Assembly: GCA_020740775.1 (NCBI GenBank)
Contig: JAHEWK010000003.1
Span: forward strand, 3,844,001-3,908,000
Length of the DNA: 64,000 nt
Direction of reading: 5' to 3'
DNA from: Ilyonectria destructans
Taxonomy: Eukaryota; Ascomycota; Sordariomycetes; Hypocreales; Nectriaceae
Shown one piece after another: positions 11,098 through 21,116 of the stretch. Made by a program: the position numbers and the translations under genes. Positions within the stretch are counted from its first letter, which is position 1. Every line of letters begins with the position of its first letter. Under the pieces are notes generated by a model. That model was not told where the DNA came from. It did no database searches and saw only the letters and a list, made by a program, of their open reading frames with translations.

Positions 11098-11862
11098 CTT
11101 GGATGCGACTGGGTGTTGTTGATTCACTCTACTTTCTATGCTGGGAAAATTTATTGGCAGGTTTGACGAACAGATATTGTATACAGTATGCATATTATAC
11201 ACACGGTGCATCACACACCCTTCATGGACACGACCTCCGAGTTGAAATATCGTCTTCGACATTTGGCACTCACGCTTCGGGGTTTTCTAAAATGACATTA
11301 AAGTCTTCACCGGGTACTCCATATTTAGAGATTGGATAAGGCTATCTACACATATGCAGGCTGGTTGAGTGACGCGACAAGGTAATTGTACCAGCACTCC
11401 AGCAACAACCAAGAATGTCATCCCATCATTGCACCTTAGAAGAACTGCAGAATCCATCGCTTGGATTTAGCTGGAGCACACTCTATAGGCGACTAGTCGT
11501 CAATTCATTTTCAAAGTTTTGCATAAAAAGCCAAACCTTAGTGGGCAATAACGCTGAGAGGACCTCTCAACTTAGCCACACCAAAGTGCTAGAGGTCAGG
11601 AACAGCAAAATAGATATAACCCCGAAGCATCGCTTTCACACCTAAGAGCGTCGGACATAACCAAACGCCACTTGATCCCATCATTGGTGTCATTCTGGCA
11701 CCGGTTCCAGAGCCTATCTCTACGAGTGCATTGTGTAGAGAATATACAACGGAGGTCAGAATTCCTTCTCCAAACAGATTATGTCGACAGGCCGGACGAC
11801 AGGCCGAACTAGGCGGCTCCATCAGTGGTCTTTACGACGTCGACCCTTTGTTTTATAATCCT
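11098..11862. other. Intergenic region between helicase and sec9
   Basis: 765 bases containing the helicase promoter (left) and the 3' flank of sec9 (right). No gene, tRNA or repeat was recognised; the short open frames lack splice-supported extensions. Confidence 0.5.
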
Positions 11863-13187
11863 TTACTTAATCCGGGCCAACCGTTCTCGGTTCATCCTGG
11901 TCGCATCATCAACAGCGTCGCTCTGCCGAGATGGTTAGTATTAGATGTCAGAGTCAGCAATAGAGTGGTGTCACTTGCCTTGTTCATAATCCTGTCGATC
12001 TGCTTGTTCTGAGCGTCCACCTCCTTGCCAATGGCTCTCCCGACCATGTTCATCATGGAGACCTGGCCAGACAGCTCGTCGAGACCGTCGTCAATCTGAT
12101 CCTCAAGCTCATCGGCGCCTTCTTCATCATCTAGGTTGAACTTGCCATAATCCTTCTTACGAGGCTGCTGTCGTTGCGAACCGCCCTGCTCCATACCCTT
12201 GAAGTTGGATTCCATGCGCTGAGTGGCATTAAAGCCGTCACGGCGGGTAGATTCTCGTGCATCCCTCTCGTTTCGGTGACGACTCATGACCTCCTCGTCA
12301 GCCTTGAGTTGGCGCGATTTGGAAGTGAAGGGGTTGCCGACATGAACCGCAAACATGCTCCTGTTGAGTGTCTTCAGCTCAGAAGCTCTATCCTGGGCAA
12401 TCTTGTTCTGGTTGGCGGCCAAATCCAGATGCTTCTCTGTGTTGTTCAACCGTTCGCCCTGGGCACCGAGCCGGGCAAGAGTGGCACGTCCCACTTCATT
12501 GGCCTGCCTGGCCATCTGGACCGAGCGGTTGACAGAAGACGCACTCTCTTGCTGAACCTGTCGTTTCTCTGATAGGATGGCCTGGTAGTCGGCCTCCTCC
12601 TGCTCCTCAGCAGTCAGCTCTCGAGATTCACCGTATCCACCGTATGAACCTCCATCTCCCCCCGGCTGCTGACCATAGGCGCCGCCAGGAGGGGCCGATG
12701 GCGGTTGCTTCTGGGCTTGTCTCTCTGTGGCGCCAGCAAAGAGGGCATCCCGGTTGTCATCGGGCTCGTCTCGACCAAATCCACCATAACCACCAGGGCC
12801 TCTGGCCCCGCCGGCCGGGGGGTTTTGTCGATCCTGGCTTCCGGCGTTGTCATATCGATTGCCACCGTAACCACCGCCGGATCCGTATCTGTCGGCACCG
12901 TATCCGCTAGGAGGTTGGGAGTTGTGGCCTCCAGGAGGTGCACCGTATGCGTTGGATTGCTGAGGGGGAGGACCGCCACCAGGGGGGCCACCAAGACCGG
13001 CTCGAGCCTGTTGGTAGGGCGTCACGTTGGCGTACTTTGCTTCGTCGGCATAGGGATCATTACCACCTGGCTTGGCGTAGGGGTTGCTGGCGGCAGGGGA
13101 TTGAGAGGACTTCTTGCGGCTGAAGAGGGCATTGCGATTGGCGTCGTCGCCGTCATCGCCCTTCTTTCCAAAGCCGAACTTCTTCAT
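11863..13187 (-). CDS. SEC9: Sec9, SNAP-25-type Qbc-SNARE
   Basis: Two exons (13187..11979, 11922..11863) give 422 residues. A basic N-terminus (MKKFGFGKKG) leads into a Gly/Pro/Tyr/Gln-rich disordered region to about residue 190. The Qb SNARE helix is at about 212-274 and an NPF motif at 285-287. The Qc SNARE helix starts near 360 and is completed only by the last exon, which supplies SDAVDDATRMNRERLARIK. Sec9 pairs with Sso1/2 and Snc1/2 to fuse secretory vesicles with the plasma membrane, which matters for hyphal tips. The 56-base intron uses a GC donor (AAG then GCAAGT). No GT donor nearby keeps the frame, and reading through would replace the conserved helix end with an unrelated tail. 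Confidence 0.92.
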
Positions 13188-15219
13188 GGCAGCGCGGGCG
13201 GCGGTGGATGTCGGTGGATGTCGGCTGTGTAGTTGAATTCGAGGGGATAAAGCAGCCCGGAGTGCGAAATAATACGATCGGTCGGCTTGGAGGAGGAGAA
13301 GAAAGTAGCTGGAAGCCGGGTTGGTGGCAAGTCAGCGAGTCTTATGATGCGGTGTCCGACGGCTGGGAGATGGGGGATTGGGGATTGGAGAGTAGTGCAC
13401 CCCTGTGGGCGGTGACCTTGGACTTTGGAGGGGGCCGGCGGCGGGAGGATTGTTTCGGGAATGGGGGGTGAATCAGGCGTCCGTCAGGAGTGTCAAGCCT
13501 AAAGTGAGGGACGGAGGAGGCCACGGCTGGCCATAGTGGCATTGACTACAGGCGCCCAACAAGCGCCCAAAAGCCACTGGGGCTCGCTGGGGCACACTCG
13601 CTGTGGGCTTTTATTAGAACGGGCTAGGAATGGATTGCAATGCTGCGGCCTACCCCGGCCCCTCCTGGACCCCTCTATCGGACCCCTCCATTGGGCTTCG
13701 CTTCTTTGAGGCAAAGCGAACCCCAGGGAGGACCGAGCTGAGGCGTCTTCGGGGTGTTCCTACGCATACTAAGCTTCAGGCTTTCCAGGGGGCAGTGAAT
13801 CTGCTCCCGAGCGAGGGATGTGACTGAATCCGATGGATGTGTGGCTTAGCCTGTTGCTTCGTCAGTCAGTGGCGGCGCCGACGTACTTGCTAAGGTCGTC
13901 AGCGTCGGGCTGAGAGGAGCTAAGCAGTCAGCTTTGCACTCAATCCCACTCGCAGTTCCATGCTGTCAGCTGGGGAAGGGTAGGACTTTGTCCTTGCCAG
14001 CCTCACCTACCTGGATTGACATGGGTGGCCATGGGCAGGTATCTCGGAAGGGGACGGCGACCAGGCAGGCAACCGCATTTCTCTCCCCTGGTGTCGAAAT
14101 TACGAAGAATCGAACTCCAAAGCCTGCGAGCCGGACCCAATACCCAGAAGTTAAGAATGAATCATCACCATGGAGCTGCTGGCTTTGACCAGAATTCCTC
14201 ACAAGCCACTTTCATTGAAGTCTCCCTTGGTCGTGATTCACACCTGCCATCAGGATCGATAACTAGGGCAATGGAAGAAAACACACACCCTGTCATGGTT
14301 CATCCCATGTATTTTCTGGCCATGGTCAATGTTCATCTCGGTTGAACATCATGAGGAAGCCCCCGGCACGGAACTGAGACCCTGACGTCGCCATGCGCTG
14401 TCAGTGAGATCATCGTATTGATCTTCTGCTTCAACGGCCCATCCGCACGAACGATCCGGGACAGTATCAATCGATCACGAAGCCCGGCGTCGTTAGTCAC
14501 CTATGAACCGATGTCATGTTGAGGCCCTTCTGGTCCGGGATGACTGCTATCTGGGGAATGATCAGTGGATTTTGGGGGAGTGGAGACGCCTGAGCAGGTG
14601 GATGGTCCACTAAAGACCACTAAAGACTCCGCGACCAGCTGGAACCTAGGTACGGCTTTCGCATGCGCCCCGTCGACCCGTTGGCCACTGAGGCGACCAC
14701 TAACTTCCCAGGATCTCACAGCGGCTACTTGATTGGCCCCTTGGCCGATGCGTCACTCCTGACTCGTCACGACTCGCTCTCCATCCCCGTCTCGGCCGGT
14801 GGGCAGCCTCAATCGACCAACTATCTATCAACAATACTTAAGCCCGCAAACACCTCGCGCCGTTTCAACACGCCCTCCTTCGACCCCGGAACTCCAAACT
14901 CGTGTCGATCCAATTCAGCATCTCCTAAACCTGATTAAGCTACCGCCGTCGTCATGTCTTCGCTCTTCTGAGCTGACCATCTGGCTGTGTCACCCTCTCG
15001 TGATCCACTCATCACCATCATCCATACCCTACACAAACGACTTATCAAGATGATACTCCGAATAACTTGCTCTTGCTTCTTCTTTGGGAATACATATATC
15101 GGTTCACGGTTTATATTACAGCGGCACCCCTCATTGTACTCAATATCCTAAGCTTGCGTCTAATCTAAAATACACCGCGGTTTCTAATTTCGACTTTCAC
15201 CTATCGCCGCGCCTACAAC
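13188..15219. other. Long divergent intergenic region, sec9 / GTPBP1-like gene
   Basis: About 2.0 kb between divergent start codons. The first part is G-rich with short GGGGATTGG-like repeats near 13370, and the last 400 bases are pyrimidine-rich leader of the GTPase gene. Short open frames on both strands have no recognisable domain or conserved splice structure. No RNA gene was recognised. Confidence 0.5.
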
Positions 15220-17865
15220 ATGGCTTCAGTCTTCACCTATGACCCTAACCCTCCAAGGGTCTCATCCCCGTGGATTGCTCCAAGTGACCTGCGCAAGGAA
15301 GACGCCGAGAGTGGCCGAGGCCCCCCAATCCCTGGAACAACCCAAGTTCAGCCTGGCTTGCTCTCCGAGTATGGCGTCACTAAATTGGAGGCAGAGCCAC
15401 AGAGCGGTCCAACTGAATACAAGCTCCACCTACTTCTAAGACAACGGAGAGTGTTCAAGGAGATGAGCACAGCAAAACCAGGATCGCCAGCTTCTCGGTC
15501 CCAGGGAGGTGGTTCTTCTAAGCCCCCGACCCCCGGCCTAGTCTCCTCCAGCCAGCCACGCCAGGAAAGACTCCAGCATCTGACTACCCAACTTCTATGG
15601 AGATTGCAACAGTCTTCCCCCTATCATGCTTCTAGTTCCAAGGAGCTGGCCCTTCCGAGGCTACCCGACGACGCCGTGGATCTTACCGTCCCAGTCAAGC
15701 TCGGCAAGCTCGTTCCTGGTCTTGAGGAGTCGCGAGGTGCTTTGTATGAGATTGGTGTTTCCGATGATGGAACTCTCATTGGTCTTACTAAAGACGAAAT
15801 GGACGAGAGTATCGCTACCCTCAGGGTCATGGCTGCAAGCCTGGGTTGTTCTGTCGAGGTTCTGCGCATGGTCATCGTCGGAGACTGCGAGTGGGTTGAA
15901 TCGACAGAATTGATCGACAACTCTGTTACAGCACCAGCTCAAGCCACTCGCAGCGGCAAGTTATGGGTTGCAGAAGCCCTCGTCATGCCCAATCTCGGCT
16001 TTGGGGATGACACTGAGGAAAGCTCCTCTCTGACGGCTCTCAAGCCAGGCCAGGCATCCGTAGAGAGCGTTGCTGTTCCCAGCCGTGGGAGCTCCACAAC
16101 GCCACAGTTGAGAGTCACTTTCACTGGCCCTACGACCTCTGGAAAATCTAGCCTACTTGGCACGCTTTCAACGGGAACCCTGGACAACGGTCGTGGAAAG
16201 AGTCGTCTTAGCTTGTTGAAGCACCGACACGAGATCGTCTCCGGAATCACCAGCTCCATAGCCCAGGAGCTTATCGGATACAAGGATCGGGCCATCCTGA
16301 ACTATTCTCACGGAAACATTGAATCATGGGTGGATATCCACAACTGCTCCGAGGATGGCCGCCTGGTCTTCGTTTCTGATTCGGCAGGACATCCTAGATA
16401 TCGGCGTACAGTGCTCCGCGGTTTGATGAATTGGGAGCCTCACTGGATTATACTGTGTATCGCTGCGGATGATGCGGATTCGCCCTCCAGTAATTATGGC
16501 GCAACATCGTCAGCACAGGATGTGCTCGGCGTCGCTGCAGCGGGGGTGGATCTCGTCAAGGCTCATCTGACGTTGTCACTCAAGATGGAGGTTCCCATGG
16601 CCATTGTCATCACAAAACTGGACCTAGCCTCTAAGATAAGTCTTCAAAGAACCATGATCAAGGTCCTAACTGCCATCAAGGACGTTGGGCGAGTGCCCAA
16701 GATTCTCCAGCCCGACCAGAGACAGCATGAGGAACTCAAGGAGGTGCCCACGGAGGACCATGTCAAAGTGCAGGAGCTCCTGAAAGGCATCTCTCAAAGC
16801 GGCAAATTGACTCAACTTGTTCCGATTGTGCTAACAAGCGCCGTCAAGGGCAGTGGAGTTGGTCTGATGCATGCCCTCTTGGAAAACCTACCGTTGCCTC
16901 CTGCGCCCACATCTCGCGATTTCGTGGGCATGGCCTTGAATCCAGAACAACCAAAGTGTCTGTTTCACATCGACGATACGTTCAGCTTGCCGGCTTCCTA
17001 CAGCGCATTGGCTGGAAACTCAAGAAAACATGCAGACCAAGGTATTGTGGTTTCTGGGCACCTCCGCTTCGGACGTTTCTCTGTTGGCGATAAGATCGTG
17101 ATTGGACCATTCCCATCCGAAGACGATGATCCGCGGGGCTCAACGCCAGAGGACCGGCCGTCTCCCGGTAGCTATGGACTCTCGATCTCCCATCCGTCCT
17201 CCGCGGAGCTGGCCCGAATAGCAATGAAGAACGCAGTATCTGCGTCGACGATTGCGGGAGAGTGGCACGACGCGCAGATTGTCAGCATTCGCAACCTCCG
17301 GCTCCCTGTGCTGGCCCTTGAAGCCGGACAAGCTGGTTCGATCGGCCTCGTACTTCAATATTGTTCAGTCAATCAACAAAACGGCACCTCTGGATTAGCA
17401 CAGCCCTCGGAGGATATTCCCCGCATACGCCGAGGCATGATTCTGGCTATTCCCTCGAAACACATGGCGGACACTGGGCTTAAGCTGCAGGCAGCCAGCG
17501 GATTCACTGCAATATTCAATGACCCCGACACTGAGACCCTTGCTATTGGCTCTTTTGTTAACATCTACATTGCCAGTATCAGGACCGTGGCTCGAATCCG
17601 TCGTGTCTCTCAGCAAGATCAGGGCTGGGAAGCTGGTGCGGTGGCGACTGACGAAATTGATGATATATTCAATCTCAATGATCCTGCAGTCGAGACTGTG
17701 ACGGAAATGGGACGAAAGAAAAGCGGAACTGAAGTTTCTTTGGAGTTGCTACATCATCGTGAGTGGATTGAGTTGGGTTCACGGGTGATACTGTTGGAAG
17801 GTGGAAGTCAGGATAGATCTGGCTTGGAAGGATTTGTGGGCAAGGTGGTTGAGATTGTTGATTAA
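15220..17865 (+). CDS. GTPBP1/GTPBP2-like translational GTPase
   Basis: Single exon of 881 residues. An N-terminal domain of about 290 residues with low-complexity Ser/Pro segments precedes an EF-Tu-like GTPase domain. The P-loop is GPTTSGKSS near residue 303, G3 is DSAGH near 387, G4 is TKLD near 465, and the G5-like SAVKGSG follows near 543. The HEIVSGITSSIAQELIGY segment corresponds to switch I of the GTPBP1 family. Beta-barrel domains II and III follow, with HLRFGRFSVGDKIVIGP and LEAGQAGSIGL. GTPBP1 proteins are related to eEF1A and Hbs1 and have been linked to mRNA turnover and stalled-ribosome handling; the role in fungi is little known. The gene is convergent with EMC6. Confidence 0.85.
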   Translation: MASVFTYDPNPPRVSSPWIAPSDLRKEDAESGRGPPIPGTTQVQPGLLSEYGVTKLEAEPQSGPTEYKLHLLLRQRRVFKEMSTAKPGSPASRSQGGGSSKPPTPGLVSSSQPRQERLQHLTTQLLWRLQQSSPYHASSSKELALPRLPDDAVDLTVPVKLGKLVPGLEESRGALYEIGVSDDGTLIGLTKDEMDESIATLRVMAASLGCSVEVLRMVIVGDCEWVESTELIDNSVTAPAQATRSGKLWVAEALVMPNLGFGDDTEESSSLTALKPGQASVESVAVPSRGSSTTPQLRVTFTGPTTSGKSSLLGTLSTGTLDNGRGKSRLSLLKHRHEIVSGITSSIAQELIGYKDRAILNYSHGNIESWVDIHNCSEDGRLVFVSDSAGHPRYRRTVLRGLMNWEPHWIILCIAADDADSPSSNYGATSSAQDVLGVAAAGVDLVKAHLTLSLKMEVPMAIVITKLDLASKISLQRTMIKVLTAIKDVGRVPKILQPDQRQHEELKEVPTEDHVKVQELLKGISQSGKLTQLVPIVLTSAVKGSGVGLMHALLENLPLPPAPTSRDFVGMALNPEQPKCLFHIDDTFSLPASYSALAGNSRKHADQGIVVSGHLRFGRFSVGDKIVIGPFPSEDDDPRGSTPEDRPSPGSYGLSISHPSSAELARIAMKNAVSASTIAGEWHDAQIVSIRNLRLPVLALEAGQAGSIGLVLQYCSVNQQNGTSGLAQPSEDIPRIRRGMILAIPSKHMADTGLKLQAASGFTAIFNDPDTETLAIGSFVNIYIASIRTVARIRRVSQQDQGWEAGAVATDEIDDIFNLNDPAVETVTEMGRKKSGTEVSLELLHHREWIELGSRVILLEGGSQDRSGLEGFVGKVVEIVD

Positions 17866-18055
17866 AGCTTGTGAGCGTTGTCTGTTTGCGACTTGTGTAT
17901 TTTTCCAGCGCATGTATTTTGTTGTACGTGGTTTCAATACAAGCATGACTTATTATATCAACCTCCACCCCGAGACAACAGTTGCTCAAGTGATGTTTCC
18001 CATAACTCCGCTGACGCCATGTATATGCTCAAAAACTCATGGTGCTAGAAGACCC

Positions 18056-18499
18056 TTACGCCCTTACCAGACCGTAAAATAAAGTCCACGTCAGGATGAA
18101 GCCGGAGATGCCACTGAACGCGCCGCTAAGCCAGAAGTCGAAGACACCGCGGTAGAAGCGGGTGGGGTCAAGAGGAGGGCGACCCTCAGACAGTGACTCG
18201 GGAGCGACCTTGAGGACGTAGAATAGGAGAGTGGTGATGAAGGAGAAGACGAAGTAGACGAGGAAGCCGCTGTAAGACTCGAGGCCGAGGACGCCTACGC
18301 TGATGCCGAAGAGGGAAGCCGTCAGGCTTTGGAGGTTTGATAGGGCCTACGCAGAGATGGAGATATGTTAGAAAGGTATTCGTTCTGCGTGCGGCGTGCG
18401 GCGTGCGGCGTGCGATGGGAGCTGGCGACTGACCTTGGTGTTGTGCATCACCGACTCCTGGACGATGGGGTGGATCTGGAATTCACGTTCGGAAGACAT
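18056..18499 (-). CDS. EMC6: ER membrane protein complex subunit 6
   Basis: Two exons (18499..18434, 18346..18056) with an 86-base or so intron give 118 residues; no single reading frame shows the whole gene. Exon 1 encodes MSSEREFQIHPIVQESVMHN. Exon 2 starts ALSNLQSLTASLFG and contains hydrophobic segments around GISVGVLGLESYSGF, LVYFVFSFITTLLFYVLKV and, after the loop with LDPTRFYRGVFDFW, a final segment ending WTLFYGL. This fits the EMC6/Rab5-interacting fold with three transmembrane helices. EMC6 is a core part of the EMC insertase that places tail-anchored and multipass proteins in the ER membrane. A heptamer repeat lies in the intron. It is head-to-head with HEM12, 393 bases apart. Confidence 0.9.
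18387..18414 (+). repeat. GCGTGCG heptamer x4 in the EMC6 intron
   Basis: Four perfect tandem copies of GCGTGCG on the plus strand lie inside the EMC6 intron, close to the donor. This lengthens the intron relative to the 50-65 base norm in the window and makes length variation between strains likely. Confidence 0.85.
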
Positions 18500-18892
18500 T
18501 GTCGCGAATGGGGGCGAGAGTTTGCGCGAACGGGAGGAGGGTTGCAGGGGCTTTCGGGAAGCGTTGCGGTTGCGGGAGTTGCGAGATATTCAGTCGTTAG
18601 GCAAAAGCTCAATGTTGGCAGCTGGTCATCTTGAGGTCGCGGGTGACGCTGGCGCGATAGCTCTGGATGGAAGACGACAGCGTGTCGGCCCGACCGTCTC
18701 CGGCCAAGGTACAGGGTAAGTAGGCGCAGTGGTGAAGCTACCTGAGGTGGTAAGGTAGTTCCGGGCACCCCGGCTTTCTCAGCGGTACGTACCGTGGGAC
18801 CCCTCCAGTCAATTGAATTGAACTTTGACTCCCGCAACAAGGCGGCGGGGTAGTTGACTTTCGACTATTCAGCAACACTACAGTTAACGACA
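18500..18892. promoter_or_regulatory. Bidirectional promoter of EMC6 and HEM12
   Basis: 393 bases separate two start codons pointing outward. No distinct TATA box was recognised. Compactness implies shared promoter elements, though co-regulation is inference. Confidence 0.45.
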
Positions 18893-20262
18893 ATGGAGCA
18901 CAACTTTGAACCTCTCAAGAACGACCTGTTGCTGCGGGCGGCATGGGGTGGGTTTTCTCCGCGACTGTGAAGATGTGCTGGTTGGCAGCAAGAACAAGCA
19001 AAAAGAGCTATACTGAGATTTGTTGTGTTGCGGACAGGTCAGAAAGTTGAGCGTCCTCCCATGTGGGTGATGCGACAGGGTAAGAAGATGGAATCCAACA
19101 GGCAGAGGAGATTGAATACATGGGACTGACTCTTTTGGACAGCCGGACGATACCTCCCCGAGTACCATGAGGCCAAGGGTAAGCGCGACTTCTTCGAGTG
19201 CTGCCGCGACCCCGAGGTCGCCTCGACGATCACCTTGCAGCCCGTCGAGCGATACACCGGACTCCTCGATGCCGCCATCATCTTTTCCGACATTCTCGTC
19301 ATCCCACAGGCCATGGGCATGGTCGTCGAGATGGTGGACAAGAAGGGCCCGCACTTCCCGAGCCCGCTCAAGACGCCCGACGACGGGCAATACGGTCAGG
19401 TGCTCGCGCGCGACGTCAACGTCGCCGCTGAGCTGGGCTATGTCTACGACGCCATTACCCTGACGCGCAAGAAGCTTGCTGGCCAGGTCCCCCTGATTGG
19501 CTTCTGTGGCGCGCCCTGGACTCTCTTCTGTTACATGGTCGAGGGCGGCGGCACTAAGCTGTTTGCGCAAGTCAAGACTTGGATCTACAAGTATCCCGAG
19601 GAGTCCAAGAAGTTGCTGAGCAAGATTGCCGACATCTGCGTGGACCACTTGGCGCTGCAGGTCAAGGCCGGAGCACAGGTAGGCGGGGCCCCAACAGAGA
19701 GAGATAGAAGGACGGACTGATGGCTGACTATAACTGGGAATAGCTGGTAATGGTCTTTGATTCCTGGGCCGGAGAGCTGGGTCCCTCGTCGTACCGTCAA
19801 TTCTCGGAGCCTTACCTGGCGCATATTGCTGAGAAGCTGCCCGCCAAGTTGCAGAGCCTCGGCTTGGAGCGTGTGCCCATGACCGTGTTCCCCAAGGGTG
19901 CCTGGTATGCGCTCGACTCTGCTTGCAACCTGGGTTACAACGTGGTGGGGATGGACTGGCTGCATGATGCCAAGGACGCCGTCAAGATCCGAGGCGACCG
20001 CAACATTGTGTTCCAGGGTAACGCCGACCCCGGCATTTTGTACGGCACCAAGGAGGTCATCACGGCTGCGGTGCAGGAGATGGTTGATGGATTCTGGGTG
20101 GGCAACAAGGGATGGATCGCCAATCTTGGCCATGGTATGTTGCTGCTTGGTAGTCGTCGAATGTTTGCACGCTGACCAAGTTATCTAGGAATCACCCCTG
20201 GTGTTCATCCGGACAACCTCAAGCACTTTTTCGAGGAGGTCCACCGGCTGACGAAGAACTAA
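18893..20262 (+). CDS. HEM12: Uroporphyrinogen decarboxylase
   Basis: Five exons (18893..18947, 19038..19079, 19143..19678, 19744..20134, 20189..20262) give 365 residues, close to the 362 of yeast Hem12. The substrate-binding N-terminal signature [17 protein letters not shown] is rebuilt only by joining exons 2 and 3. The catalytic-region Asp is in [15 protein letters not shown], and [18 protein letters not shown] and [12 protein letters not shown] are intact. The enzyme removes four carboxyl groups from uroporphyrinogen III to give coproporphyrinogen III in the cytosol, the fifth step of heme synthesis. Exon 2 is only 42 bases. The antisense open frame across exon 3 is a shadow of this gene. 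Confidence 0.95.
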
Positions 20263-20648
20263 GCGGGTCATGCATGAGCAATTGAGAGCAGGGGAGGAAA
20301 GAAGGTAGGAAGAGGCTCTGCTATCAGACGATGGAGTGACGTCCTGCCGCCTTATCTGATATGCTGCTATGTTGGGTTGGGAACCAATCACACATCACCG
20401 GGCAAGATAAACAAAAGAGGGGTTGAAGAATATATAAATGCCGTCGTGTAATAGTATAGAAATCATGATCCGTGATACAATCCATCTCAATCCTTTGCAT
20501 GCTGGTATCTCTTTTCCTCCCTTGACCCGTAAAGAGGCCAATCCATTTGCCCAGAGGCGCCACAACACCAGAAAACACCGAGCTTGGCACACAACCAAAA
20601 TCAAAGAATCGCCACGCAAAAAAAATCAATTGCTAGGGTGACGAGGAA
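20263..20648. other. Convergent 3' flanks of HEM12 and the DUF3602 gene
   Basis: 386 bases between two converging stop codons, holding both 3' untranslated regions. AT-rich stretches such as ATATATAAATG near 20430 could serve 3' end formation. No gene seen. Confidence 0.5.
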
Positions 20649-21116
20649 CTATGCCTTCTTGCCAAAGAACCAGTTCTTGCCCTTGGCGACGACGGACTCG
20701 GGGCTGTCGTCGACAGCTTGGTCGTTGCTGGCCTTGCGGGCGAGCTCAGCCTCCTCGCCCTTGAAGACGTTGCCGGCACCGCCACGGCCGGCGTGCTGAG
20801 CGCTGGAGCTGGCACGTCGAGGGACACTGAAGAGGGAGAGTCAGCACGAAGAAAAAAAAAGAGAATGACTCGAACAACGCAGTTGGGAAACTGAATTGAG
20901 GAATTGGGTTGAGGGGGAAACTCACGCTTCGACGTCCTGGCGCAGACGGGTCTCGCGGGGGTCCATGTTCTTGGCCATGTTGCCAGTGCCACCGCGGCCG
21001 GTGGTGACGACGGAGCTCTTCAGAGTGGGAGTCAGGAGGTCCTGAGGATCGGTCTTGGGAGTGTGCGCAACATCAGCCATGTTGCCGGCGCCGCCGCGTC
21101 CGTGAGAGGCGAGCAT
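20649..21116 (-). CDS. DUF3602 protein with GRGGAGN repeats (Par32-like)
   Basis: Two exons (21116..20926, 20826..20649) with a 98-base intron give 122 residues. Three copies of a glycine motif are evenly spread: GRGGAGNMA near the N-terminus, GRGGTGNMA in the middle and GRGGAGNVF in exon 2. This is the signature of the fungal DUF3602 family, which includes yeast Par32, a phosphoprotein downstream of TORC1/Npr1 that acts on ammonium transporters. The protein has no membrane segment or cysteine pattern and is probably disordered. Its function here is unproven and only family resemblance supports a nutrient-signalling role. The C-terminus is basic (GKNWFFGKKA). Confidence 0.82.

Noticed and set aside
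11979..11984. Frameshift or sequencing error at the Sec9 C-terminus
   Set aside because: A GC-AG intron with consensus GCAAGT donor and CGGCAG acceptor explains the break exactly and restores the conserved helix.
12705..13232. A 175-codon plus-strand open frame
   Set aside because: Antisense of the Gly/Pro-rich part of sec9; codon bias of the real gene keeps the opposite strand open.
18884..19648. A 254-codon minus-strand open frame
   Set aside because: Antisense shadow of HEM12 exon 3, which has clear family motifs.
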